64,000 bases of DNA. Origin: JBBRHH01 sp963788015. GTDB taxonomy: Bacteria > Planctomycetota > Phycisphaerae > Tepidisphaerales > Tepidisphaeraceae. A program made the position numbers and the translations under genes. The notes under the pieces were generated by a model. That model was given only the letters and a program-made list of their open reading frames with translations, had not been told where the DNA came from and did no database searches. The stretch spans positions 186,001 through 250,000 of the forward strand of contig CAWBEY010000003.1 in the NCBI GenBank assembly GCA_963788015.1, written 5' to 3'. Shown here in pieces: positions 42,368 to 49,784 of this stretch (its first letter is position 1; each line of letters begins with the position of its first letter).

Positions 42368-42381
42368 CTGCTCTGTCTCAA
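42368..42381 (+). repeat. Left terminal inverted repeat of the IS
   Basis: Reads ctgctctgtctcaa, an exact inverted match to the right end. The similarity continues for a few more bases (accct) with a one-base offset. Confidence 0.8.
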
Positions 42382-42445
42382 ACCCTCCCAAAGTTAGGCG
42401 CATGTTCGGTAGCGCGACCGCCGGCTTCCGTGTAGATGATGCGGG

Positions 42446-43494
42446 ATGGAAACCTGCAAATCACCACGGAAGGTGCTGATCGAGGCCTACCAACTCGCTT
42501 TACCGCTGCTGCCGGCCTACGCGAGTGACTACAGCCGGAAAGACTTCACCCAGCCGCAGCTCTTCGCCTGCCTGGTCCTCCGCGAGCACCAGAAGAAAAG
42601 CTACCGCGGCATCGAGGCGCTCCTGGCCGACAGCCCGGACTGGCTCAAAGACATCGGCGTGAAGGACGGCAAGGCCCCCGACCACAACACGCTCTGGCGG
42701 GCGTTCGAGAGGCTGGTCAAACGCGGCCTGATGAACCGCATGCTCGACCAGCAGGCGGCGTGGGCCGAGGAGCAGGGGCTGATCCAGGGGCGTGTCAAGC
42801 CGGTGGCGCTGGACAGCAGCATGTTCGAAAGCCGCCACGTCAGCCGCCACTTCGAGAAGCGCTGCAGGCAGAGCGCCGCCGCGGAAGCCAAGGCGGCGCG
42901 GAGAAAAAAAAAGCCCGGAAGAAAGCCGAGAAACAGGCACAAAGGCGGGCGAAACGACAGACGACACAGCGCGGCGGAGCCCACGCCCCCGAGGTGAACC
43001 GCCGTCGCCGCCGCACCGTCAAACGTTTGCCCAAGCTGTCGCTGGCGGTTGCCACGGCCTGCCACCTGATCCTCGCCGCACGGGCGACGACCGGGGCGGG
43101 CGGCGACCAGAAGTTTTTCGAGCCGCTGCTGCTGGACGCTTATCGGCGGGCGACGGTCAAGACTGCCGTGGCCGACGCCGGGTACGACTCCGAGGCCAAC
43201 CACTGCATCTCGCGCCAGGACCTGGGCATCCAATCAATCATCCCGCCCAAGGCGGGACGGCCATCTGCCAAGCCGCCGACGACACGCCACCGCCGTAACA
43301 TGCGCAACCGCTTCAAGCGCAAGGCCGACAAGAACAAATACGGCCAGAGGTGGCAGGTGGAGACCGTGAACAGCATGATCAAACGCAACCTCGGCTCCGC
43401 CCTTCGGGCCACGACCGCCCGCCGCAGGTCGATGGAGCTGCTGCTACGCGTCGTCACTCACAACATTATGATCGTGTGCGAAGCCAAGGGTTGA
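42446..43494 (+). CDS. DDE transposase of the IS, two frames joined by -1 frameshift
   Basis: The first frame (42446-42997) holds the N-terminal domain (YSRKDFTQPQLFACLVLREH, DHNTLWRAFERLVKRGLM) and the first catalytic Asp in ALDSSMFESRH. The second frame (from about 42913 to 43494) holds LPKLSLAVATACHL, the second Asp in AVADAGYDSEANH and the Glu in RWQVETVNSMIKRNLGS. Joined, the protein is about 350 residues, right for an IS4/IS5-superfamily transposase. The frames meet at nine As (42904-42912) followed by G, which contains the slippery heptamer A AAA AAG in phase. A -1 slip there gives exactly the fused protein. A homopolymer error is the alternative. The start ATG 42446 lies 78 bp inside the left end. 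Confidence 0.75.
42907..42913 (+). promoter_or_regulatory. Candidate -1 ribosomal frameshift site (A AAA AAG)
   Basis: In the upstream transposase frame the codons are AGA AAA AAA AAG, placing the classical slippery heptamer in the required phase. The -1 frame continues directly into the catalytic domain. The upstream frame alone ends at 42997. Confidence 0.5.
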
Positions 43495-43504
43495 GACAGA
43501 GCAG
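43491..43504 (-). repeat. Right terminal inverted repeat of the IS
   Basis: Reads ttgagacagagcag on the plus strand. It overlaps the stop of the transposase and abuts the GTG start of the integrase at 43505. Confidence 0.8.
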
Positions 43505-44823
43505 GTGTCATCCCGCTTCTACACCGTTGCCGTTGCGATTGATGGCCGGATCAAGCGGGTCAAAGGGTACACGGATCGGCAGGCATCCGAACAACTCGGA
43601 GCAAAGCTTGAAAAGGCTAAGGCCCAAGGTGCCGAGGGTCTCGAAGACATCTACAAGGCTCATCGCGGCCGACCGCTGGTGGAGCACGTCGCCGCCTGGA
43701 TTGCTGAACTCAAGCAGTTGAATCGCAACGATGTGTACGTGCGACTCTGCGAGTCCCGCATGGCTCGACTGATTGACGAATGTAGCTGGGGCACGCTAGG
43801 TGCCATCAGCGCTGAAGCCTTCATTCGCTGGCGTCAAACCGCCACAAGTACGGTTGGCCATGCCGCAAAGGCTGGAACCAATATCAAGCCAATGGGAGCA
43901 CGAACGGAAAATCACTATCTGGAGACGGTTGGGGCGTTCTGTCTCTGGGCTATAAGACGAAAACGAATGGCGGCAAATCCGCTAACGGATGTAGCTCCGG
44001 TTGAGACAGCAGGCCAACTGCGTCGCCAGCGTCGCGCGCTCACAGAATCGGAGATAACCAAACTGCTTGCGTCAGTGCTGCCCCGACATCGGCTGGCCTA
44101 TCGTCTGATTCTCGCCACCGGCCTGCGACGCGACGAGCTCAAGCAACTGCGCTGGGCGACGTAAAGCTAAACGCCCCAATGCCGTGTATTCAGTTGCGGG
44201 CAGAAACGACTAAGGCGAAACGTGCGGACGTGCTACCGCTGCGACGCGATATCAGCGAAATGTTAAAGAAGGCGCGTGGCGAGGCCGGCGACGGTGACGT
44301 GGTTTGTCGTACGCTTCCATCGATGGACTCGCACAAGCGGTATCTGGTGAAAGCTGGCATTGACTTTGAAGACGCTGATGGGCGCCGTGCGGATTTTCAT
44401 GCGCTTCGGCACACTTACGGCAGCATGCTTGCAAAAGTCGGAGTTGCGCCACGGGTGGCCATGAGTCTCATGCGACACACGGACATGCGATTGACAATGA
44501 ACGTCTACACGGATCCACGCATCTTCGACATGGCAGGCGCGGTGGAGATGCTGCCCGCAGTTGGGGAAGAACCGCAAAGAATGATCGCGACTGGGACGGA
44601 TGGTACCGATGTCCATTCGGCTCGGTGGCGCGAAAGCGTCACTAGTACATCGGCCCCGATAGGGGAATGTTTGGCACCCATTGGCAACCAGCAGAGATCG
44701 GATCGATTGACCTTAACTCTTGTACATGGCAGTGATAGGCAACAAAAAACCCCATCCGGCAGGGATGGGGTTTTGAAGCGGGTGAAGGGGGTCGAACCCT
44801 CGACATTCACGTTGGCAACGTGA
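43505..44823 (+). CDS. Tyrosine recombinase/integrase of the element, N-truncated and frameshifted
   Basis: Phage-type tyrosine integrase that would move the element at tRNA-Gly. Seen: a core-binding helix domain (LVEHVAAWIAELKQL, WGTLGAISAEAFIRWRQT), then the catalytic domain with Arg I in LATGLRRDELKQLRW, the HxxR box in DFHALRHTYGSML, a second His in MRHTDMRLTM and the nucleophile Tyr in NVYTD. A missing G near 44158 (should read TGGGGC, giving LRWGDVKL) splits it into 43505-44164 and 44179-44823. The N-terminus seems lost: GTG 43505 is the first base after the IS. The frame runs through an internal terminator and the att core (KRVKGVEP) and ends inside the tRNA (STFTLAT). In the excised circle it would instead run on into the tail at 1408-1610. 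Confidence 0.8.
44624..44645 (+). repeat. Candidate integrase arm-type site, right arm
   Basis: Matches 1455-1476 in 21 of 22 positions, in the same orientation. It lies about 130 bp before the att core, inside the integrase 3' coding region but in another reading phase than the left copy. Confidence 0.55.
44744..44774 (-). terminator. Element-borne terminator now serving tRNA-Gly
   Basis: The stem ccccatcc (44750-44757) pairs with ggatgggg (44763-44770) around a five-base loop. Six Ts follow on the minus strand (44744-44749) and four on the plus strand, so it can act both ways. It starts three bases after the tRNA 3' end. On the plus strand it lies within the integrase frame. Confidence 0.75.
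44775..44800 (-). other. Attachment site, right end of the element (attR), within tRNA-Gly
   Basis: A 26-bp perfect match to 1382-1407, made up of the T-arm and acceptor 3' strand of the intact tRNA plus the two bases beyond its discriminator. The tRNA stays complete after integration because the element carries its own copy of the 3' end. Confidence 0.85.
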
Positions 44824-44848
44824 CGCTCTACCACTGAGCTACACCCGC
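44777..44848 (-). tRNA. trnG: tRNA-Gly (anticodon GCC)
   Basis: A 72-base cloverleaf on the minus strand: acceptor GCGGGTG pairing with CACCCGC, D-arm GCTC/GAGC, anticodon stem TCACG/CGTGA with loop TTGCCAA, five-base variable loop, T-stem GAGGG/CCCTT with loop TTCGACC, discriminator T. CCA is not encoded. It decodes GGC and GGU glycine codons. Its 3' half is the integration target of the neighbouring element. Confidence 0.97.
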
Positions 44849-44860
44849 GAATCTTAAATA

Positions 44861-44889
44861 ATCCTACCTCACCCCCTTCCCCAATTCAA
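44861..44889 (-). promoter_or_regulatory. Likely promoter of tRNA-Gly
   Basis: On the minus strand TTGAAT (44884-44889) and TAGGAT (44861-44866) are separated by 17 bases. The -10 end lies 12 bases before the mature tRNA, leaving room for a leader of a few bases. Confidence 0.5.
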
Positions 44890-44979
44890 CCTGATGCCAA
44901 CCCGCCACCCAAATATTTGCATCCATCCTCCCGCGCACTACACTGCTCCCCGTCCCGCATCTCTAACCAAGGTGACGCA

Positions 44980-45933
44980 ATGACCCACCCCCGCCCGGCC
45001 CGTTCCGCCTATATCCTTCTTGTCGCCCTTCTCCTTGGCCTCCTTACCCCCGCCCGCCAATCCTCGGCCGATGAGAAAAAGCAGCCGACCACCCGCGCGT
45101 TTTTCTGGAAGGTTTCTTCTGGCGAACACAGTGTTCACTTCCTGGGCTCGATGCACGTCGCCAGTAAAGACATGTATCCATTGCCCCAGGAAATTGAAGA
45201 TGCTTTTGCCAAGTCGACCGTCCTGGTTGAGGAAATAGACATGAGCAAGCTTGATCCGCCGAAGATGCTCATGCTTGTCAAGGACAAAGGGATGTACAGC
45301 AACGGCGACACGCTCTCCAAAAAGGTCTCTGACGCGACTTGGACGGCCCTGAAAAAATACTGCGATGACAATCAGCTTCCGGCTCCCATGTTTGAAACCT
45401 TCAGGCCGTGGATGGCGGGGATGACGCTTCAGGTCGTGGCGATGCAGAAAATGGGGATGGACCCCAACCTGGGCATCGACAAACATTTTCTCGACGCCGC
45501 CATGAAGGACAAAAGAAAAGTCGAAGAGCTGGAAACCGCGGAGTTTCAGATGAACCTTCTTGCAGGCTTTCCCGACGATCTCCAGGAAAAAATGCTGATG
45601 GCGGCCCTGCTTGATGCGAAGAATCTTCAGGAAGGCATCGGCCGCCTGCGCGATGCCTGGCTAAGCGGCGATCCGGCTCAAATGGACGCAATGCTCAACA
45701 AGAGTTTCAAGGAACATCCCGAGCTGGCGGTCGTGGAACAGAAGCTCATCACCGATCGCAATCCAGCCATGGCCGACAAAATCGAGGGCTATCTGAACGG
45801 TAAGGAGCAGGCCTTCATCGCCATCGGCGCAGCCCATTTGATCGGCGACAAAGGAATCCTAAAACTTCTGGCCGACAAGAAGTACAAGATCGAGCAAGTG
45901 GAAGTGACGGCCGCCAAACATCCAGCGTCATAA
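44980..45933 (+). CDS. Secreted TraB/GumN family protein
   Basis: A 317-residue protein of the TraB/GumN superfamily, an erythromycin-esterase-related fold thought to include metalloproteases; its role here is unknown. The start ATG 44980 follows AAGGTG and begins a signal peptide (RSAYILLVALLLGLLTPARQ). Visible family motifs are VHFLGSMHVASKDMYPLP near the N-terminus (the GxxH box), VLVEEIDMS with the acidic pair, LGIDKHFLDAA with a second His, and AFIAIGAAHLIGDKGI near the C-terminus (the second GxxH box). It is the first gene on the chromosomal side of tRNA-Gly and is transcribed away from it. Confidence 0.85.
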   Translation: MTHPRPARSAYILLVALLLGLLTPARQSSADEKKQPTTRAFFWKVSSGEHSVHFLGSMHVASKDMYPLPQEIEDAFAKSTVLVEEIDMSKLDPPKMLMLVKDKGMYSNGDTLSKKVSDATWTALKKYCDDNQLPAPMFETFRPWMAGMTLQVVAMQKMGMDPNLGIDKHFLDAAMKDKRKVEELETAEFQMNLLAGFPDDLQEKMLMAALLDAKNLQEGIGRLRDAWLSGDPAQMDAMLNKSFKEHPELAVVEQKLITDRNPAMADKIEGYLNGKEQAFIAIGAAHLIGDKGILKLLADKKYKIEQVEVTAAKHPAS

Positions 45934-46036
45934 AACAACCAGCGGCCACTTTCCCCGTTCCGGCCGGCCGCGGCTCAAGCTACAACTATTGATCGACCGT
46001 CGGCTTCGGGACATCGCTTGGCGGGAGGGTGCATCT

Positions 46037-46939
46037 ATGAACCAAAGCGTCCGGCGGCTGCGCGTCCGCCATACCACCAACTACCGTTACGATCACCCGA
46101 TCGAGCGCAGCATCCATCACCTGCATCTGCACCCCATGGATGACTGGAAACAAACGGTGTTGGATTATCACCTCAGCATCAGCCCCGCCGCGCAGGTCAT
46201 TGATTACGACGACGTCTTTGGCAACTGGGCCACCCGCTTCGAGCTGAATGAGCCGTACACCGAGCTTACCATCACCGCCGATTCATTCGTCGAGCTACTC
46301 GACACAGATTCATTCGCATTTGCGAACCTGCCAATCCGGCCGCAGTTTCCGTTGATGTGGATGCCTTCGCAGCGCACGATGCTTCACCCTTATCTCGTGC
46401 CTGTTGAACTGCCCGACACGGAGTTGCAGGACATCTTCGAGTACGCCATGTCCTTCGTCCGCCGAAACAATGGCGATCTGATGGAAACGCTTTTCGGCAT
46501 CAACCTGGCGCTCTTCCACGATTTTGAATACTCGCCGGGCACCACCCATGGCAGCACCACGCCTTACGAAGTGATGCACCGGCGCAAGGGTGTTTGCCAG
46601 GATTTCGCGAATTTATTTATCACGATGGCCAGGCTCCTTGGCATCCCCGCTCGCTACGTCTGCGGATACATTTACACAGGCAATTCCGGCAGGACCCGCG
46701 CCACGTCCGACGCAACCCACGCGTGGGTGCAGCTTTATATTCCCAACATCGGATGGAAGGCTTTTGATCCAACCAACGGCGTGCTTCCCCGCACGGATCA
46801 CATCCGCGTTGCCTACGGCCGATACTTCCGCGACACCTCTCCAACGGCCGGCGCGCTCTATACAGACGCTGCGGAAACGATGACAATAGACGTTGAGGTA
46901 ACCGAGTCCAATAGGACCACCGCGCTGGCTGCGGGATAG
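46037..46939 (+). CDS. Transglutaminase-like protein 1
   Basis: A 300-residue cytoplasmic-looking protein with the bacterial transglutaminase-like N-terminal beta domain (LRVRHTTNYRYDHPIERSIH) and a transglutaminase-like cysteine protease core. The catalytic triad is visible: Cys in RRKGVCQDFANLF, His in SDATHAWVQLYIP and Asp in GWKAFDPTNG. Family members are predicted amidases or peptidases. The start ATG 46037 follows GGGAGGG at good spacing; the frame is open further upstream but without a better site. It lies 20 bp ahead of a second gene of the same family, so the two probably form an operon. Confidence 0.85.
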   Translation: MNQSVRRLRVRHTTNYRYDHPIERSIHHLHLHPMDDWKQTVLDYHLSISPAAQVIDYDDVFGNWATRFELNEPYTELTITADSFVELLDTDSFAFANLPIRPQFPLMWMPSQRTMLHPYLVPVELPDTELQDIFEYAMSFVRRNNGDLMETLFGINLALFHDFEYSPGTTHGSTTPYEVMHRRKGVCQDFANLFITMARLLGIPARYVCGYIYTGNSGRTRATSDATHAWVQLYIPNIGWKAFDPTNGVLPRTDHIRVAYGRYFRDTSPTAGALYTDAAETMTIDVEVTESNRTTALAAG

Positions 46940-46959
46940 AACCCACCCGTCGCCACACT

Positions 46960-47937
46960 ATGCTGCTCAAAATAACGCATCAGACAGATCTCTCGTACAC
47001 CGACCTGATCAACGAATCCGTCATGGAGCTGCGCATGACGCCGCGCCAGGAGCAGGATCAGCACCGCCTCTCGTTCAGCCTTGCCCTTGGCCCGCCTGCA
47101 CCGGTCAACAGTTATTTCGACTGGCTTGGCAACACCGTTCACGCCTTCAGCGTCAACCCCTTCCACAGCCAGATTCGCATCATCGCCACCAGCGTCGTCG
47201 AAACCTCGCGCCCCCGCATCGCTCCCGAAAGCTTTGCCGACCGCTGGCCACTCCCCTCCGATGTCTGGGATTACTCACAATACGATTACCTCCAGTTCGG
47301 CGGCCCCGTCTCGGATTGTCCGGCCCTGCGCGAGCTTGCCGACATGATCCACCCTCAGCCGGGCATTCCGCTCGGCGAACTGGCGCTTCGCATGTTGCAC
47401 CTGATCAACGAGCAGTTCACATTCAAAAAGGGCGTGACGACCGTGGCCAGCCCCATCACCGAAATCCTCGAGCACAAAGGCGGGGTGTGCCAGGACTTCA
47501 CCCACCTCATGATCGGGCTTGCCCGCGCCTTCAAGATCCCTGCCCGCTACGTGAGCGGCCTGTTGCATCCCGACGCCCAGCGCTTCCGCGGCTTCACCCA
47601 GACCCACGCCTGGTGTGAACTGCTGTTCCCGTCGGCCGGCTGGGTTGGCTTCGACGCGGCCAACAACTGCATGATCGGCGAAAACTTCATCAAGACCGCT
47701 ATCGGCCGCGACTACCGCGATGTCCCACCCAACAAAGGCACCTGGCGCGGCAGCGCACAGGAAAATATCGAAGTGAGCGTCCAGACCGACACCCTCGCCG
47801 CAATCCCAGGCGAACTCGCGGCCGAACGTATCGAGCAGCTATCAATCCCCATCTTCCCCGACGGCTCGGCTGCGCACCGAGAACTGATCGCCCGCCAACA
47901 GGAGCACCAGCAACAGCAGGAACAACAACAGCAGTAG
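46960..47937 (+). CDS. Transglutaminase-like protein 2 with glutamine-rich tail
   Basis: A 325-residue paralogue of the preceding gene, with the same two-domain layout: N-terminal strands (LLKITHQTDLSYTDLINESV) and a catalytic core with Cys in HKGGVCQDFTHLM, His in FTQTHAWCELL and Asp in WVGFDAANNCM. It ends with an unusual glutamine-rich tail (RQQEHQQQQEQQQQ, about 47892-47934) encoded by repeated cag/caa codons. No signal peptide is seen. The two paralogues differ widely in sequence, so they are not a recent duplication; a joint role as subunits or for two substrates is inference. Confidence 0.85.
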   Translation: MLLKITHQTDLSYTDLINESVMELRMTPRQEQDQHRLSFSLALGPPAPVNSYFDWLGNTVHAFSVNPFHSQIRIIATSVVETSRPRIAPESFADRWPLPSDVWDYSQYDYLQFGGPVSDCPALRELADMIHPQPGIPLGELALRMLHLINEQFTFKKGVTTVASPITEILEHKGGVCQDFTHLMIGLARAFKIPARYVSGLLHPDAQRFRGFTQTHAWCELLFPSAGWVGFDAANNCMIGENFIKTAIGRDYRDVPPNKGTWRGSAQENIEVSVQTDTLAAIPGELAAERIEQLSIPIFPDGSAAHRELIARQQEHQQQQEQQQQ

Positions 47938-47951
47938 TAAGAGCTCGGCGT

Positions 47952-48465
47952 CTATTTGGACGCGGCATTTAATGTCTCCAGCCCCTCCCGGCAAACCGCC
48001 CGCACCGCTTCGTCCACCCACGCCTGTCGCACAACCCACGTCAAACCGAGCCTCAGTTCCCCGTCAGTCAATTCTGATATGCGCGCCTGACACCGCAGTC
48101 GCGCCACAACGATCGTGGCGTAATACAGCACTCGCGCCACCGGCGACGGTATCGGCGCATCAAATTGCAGGTCGGCCTGTTTGGCGAAAACCTTGGCCGC
48201 TTTCAGCAGTTCTAAGGGCGGGCTGGCATGGCCGAGCAGGTCGGCGAAGCTTTTGATCGTCCCGCCCTCCGCGCCCAATTGATCGACTACCTTCGCATCC
48301 TGTGCCAGGCCGAGTCGCTGTAGATCAAGCAGCAGCGGCGCGAAGCTGATGCCGCAGAATGCTCGCCAAATCCTCGGGCAGCCAGCGGAGTGATTCTTGC
48401 GATTCAACATCAAACAATGATGCCGGCGACAACGACTGGCTCGCGTTCTTCACCTTTTCCTGCAT
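47952..48465 (-). CDS. Hypothetical protein linked to the sigma factor (frameshifted)
   Basis: Repaired length is about 170 residues. The start at 48465 reads MQEKVKNASQSLSPASLFDV, then RWLPEDLASILRHQL; after an indel near 48330-48345 it continues APLLLDLQRLGLAQDAKV, FADLLGHASPPLELLKAAKV and LYYATIVVARLRC. A short helix LPEDLASILRHQL followed by a helical domain is familiar from proteins encoded beside planctomycete sigma factors, but I know of no assigned function. It starts 21 bp after the sigma-factor stop and was probably co-transcribed with it. As given, the longest frame starts at 48413 with unrelated residues. Confidence 0.55.
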
Positions 48466-48486
48466 CGCTCTTCTCCCAAGGGACAT

Positions 48487-49201
48487 TCAAATCCCGCATG
48501 ACCCGGCGGTGGACATAATCCGGCGGAGATCGGCGATTTCGGCGTCCACATCAGCGTCATCTTCATACTCAGCCACCACCGATCGCAGCACCCGCACGAA
48601 CATCCGATTTGCGGTGATCAGCACATTGGTGGCCTGATACGGCGAAACGAAATTAAACGCCCGCACCAGCTGGTCATACGGAACCGGCGGCTCCTGCCGC
48701 AGCGCCGGCCCGAGCGTCCGGCCATCAAAAACCCCCCAGATGTCCGGCCTTTTAGACGCACCGCACTCCACCTGCATCCGCCCCACCGCCTCGCGCAATA
48801 CCTCCCGCGCCCATGACAGATCAAAAATACCATCCGTTGGCGCGGCCGAATCGGGCACATCGATTTCCTCCGACAGCGCCACCTCTTTGCCTCCCGCGCT
48901 TGCCTGCATTCCAGTCGCGCAACTGGTTCAAGACGAAACGATCCAGCGACACCAGCAAAAAGGTCCGAAACCGTCCCAGCTTGCGATCCGCCCGGGCGAT
49001 CAACTCCGCCTCGAGCACTTTCTTCATCACGAACGTCTGCACGAGATCTTCGGCGTCATGCGTCCGAAGCCGCCGCCGATGAACCAGATACGACGTCATG
49101 GCCGGCATGTAGCGACGCAGCAGCGTGTCCATTGCCGCCCGGCCAGCCTCTCCCTCGCCAAGCGCCGCACGCCGGACCAGAGACCACTGTGTCGTCATCA
49201 T
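48487..49201 (-). CDS. ECF-type RNA polymerase sigma factor (frameshifted)
   Basis: Planctomycete-type extracytoplasmic-function sigma factor, about 235 residues once repaired. The N-terminal half (MMTTQWSLVRRAALGEGEAG, YMPAMTSYLVHRRRLRTHDA, EDLVQTFVMKKVLEAELIA, FRTFLLVSLDRFVLNQLRDW) is region 2. After a frame break near 48900 the sequence continues GGKEVALSEEIDVPDSAAP, FDLSWAREVLREAVGRMQVE and a C-terminal helix-turn-helix-like part (VPYDQLVRAFNFVSPYQATN). The start at 49201 is chosen because region 2 begins there; upstream in-frame residues look non-coding. No anti-sigma factor gene is adjacent, as is common for this class. Confidence 0.75.
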
Positions 49202-49371
49202 CTGGTTGTAGCGTTGGTTTTTATCCGTCAATGCAACCACCCCTGTTGGTGAATCGCAGAATGCTAACGGAGCAGTCACCACAAAAAAACAAAAAAAAGT
49301 TGACGCCGCGCAGGATGGCAACCCCGCCTGGGTATTCCTGATTGACAGCAAATGTTTTGACCCGATCAATC

Positions 49372-49405
49372 GGGCCCGCGCCGTTACGGGGGACGGCGCG
49401 GGCCC
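49372..49405 (-). other. Strong GC-rich hairpin
   Basis: A 13-bp perfect stem (49372-49384 with 49393-49405) and an eight-base loop, in the gap upstream of the sigma factor. There is no T run, so it is not a simple terminator. Confidence 0.6.
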
Positions 49406-49444
49406 TCGATACTTTGTCCGCGCACGATGGGGTGCGCCGGAGGA

Positions 49445-49472
49445 AAAGACGGCCAGCAATGCGGCCGTCTTT
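49445..49472 (-). terminator. Intrinsic terminator of the small lipoprotein gene
   Basis: A ten-base stem aaagacggcc (49445-49454) pairs with ggccgtcttt (49463-49472), with Ts on both sides, so it can act in both directions. It lies after the lipoprotein stop on the minus strand. Confidence 0.65.
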
Positions 49473-49481
49473 ACTTCTGCG

Positions 49482-49531
49482 CATGTCGAACGTCTGCGAA
49501 CGCATAAGCGTCTGCAGACGTTGGCGACATG
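49482..49531 (-). other. Three-part interrupted hairpin between lipoprotein and terminator
   Basis: catgtcg (49482-49488) pairs with cgacatg (49525-49531), cgtctgc (49491-49497) with gcagacg (49514-49520), and acgc with gcgt around ataa. That is 18 base pairs with small internal loops. A further six-base hairpin tgctga/tcagca lies at about 49543-49558. Confidence 0.6.
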
Positions 49532-49561
49532 GTTGTAAATGTACTGCTGACAGATCAGCAA

Positions 49562-49675
49562 TCACCGGGGCGCGGTTACGCTGCTGGCATGGGTAGGCTC
49601 AACTTCCGCCCGGCAACCGGTCATCGAAACGGCGAACAGTCCAAGAATGGCCACGAGTGACAAAATGCGCAACAT
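49562..49675 (-). CDS. Very small lipoprotein (37 residues)
   Basis: A short gene with all the hallmarks of translation. AAAGGAG lies seven bases before ATG 49675, and the signal peptide MLRILSLVAILGLFAVSMTG leads to the lipobox cysteine (SMTGC). The mature part is only CRAEVEPTHASSVTAPR, so the product would be a lipid-anchored peptide of 17 residues. Tiny lipoproteins of this kind recur in planctomycete genomes with no known job. It has its own hairpin-rich 3' region and terminator (49445-49558). Confidence 0.65.
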   Translation of the reverse strand: MLRILSLVAILGLFAVSMTGCRAEVEPTHASSVTAPR

Positions 49676-49784
49676 GAGATCTCCTTTGCCCGTCAGGGCG
49701 GTTGTTAAAAGACAACCAACCAGTCAAGCAACCGGCGTACCGTCTCAGGTATCTATTTGTATTAGTCCGCGCTTGCGCCAGCCT

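Larger units (their letters stand above)
42368..43504 (+). mobile_element. Insertion sequence, IS5/IS1182-like (1.1 kb)
   Basis: A 1,137-bp element with perfect 14-bp terminal inverted repeats (ctgctctgtctcaa at 42368-42381, its complement at 43491-43504) enclosing one transposase read in two frames. I see no target-site duplication: the flanks are not alike. Together with the two truncated genes at its borders, this suggests that a deletion or recombination between two IS copies joined unrelated flanks. Confidence 0.8.
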
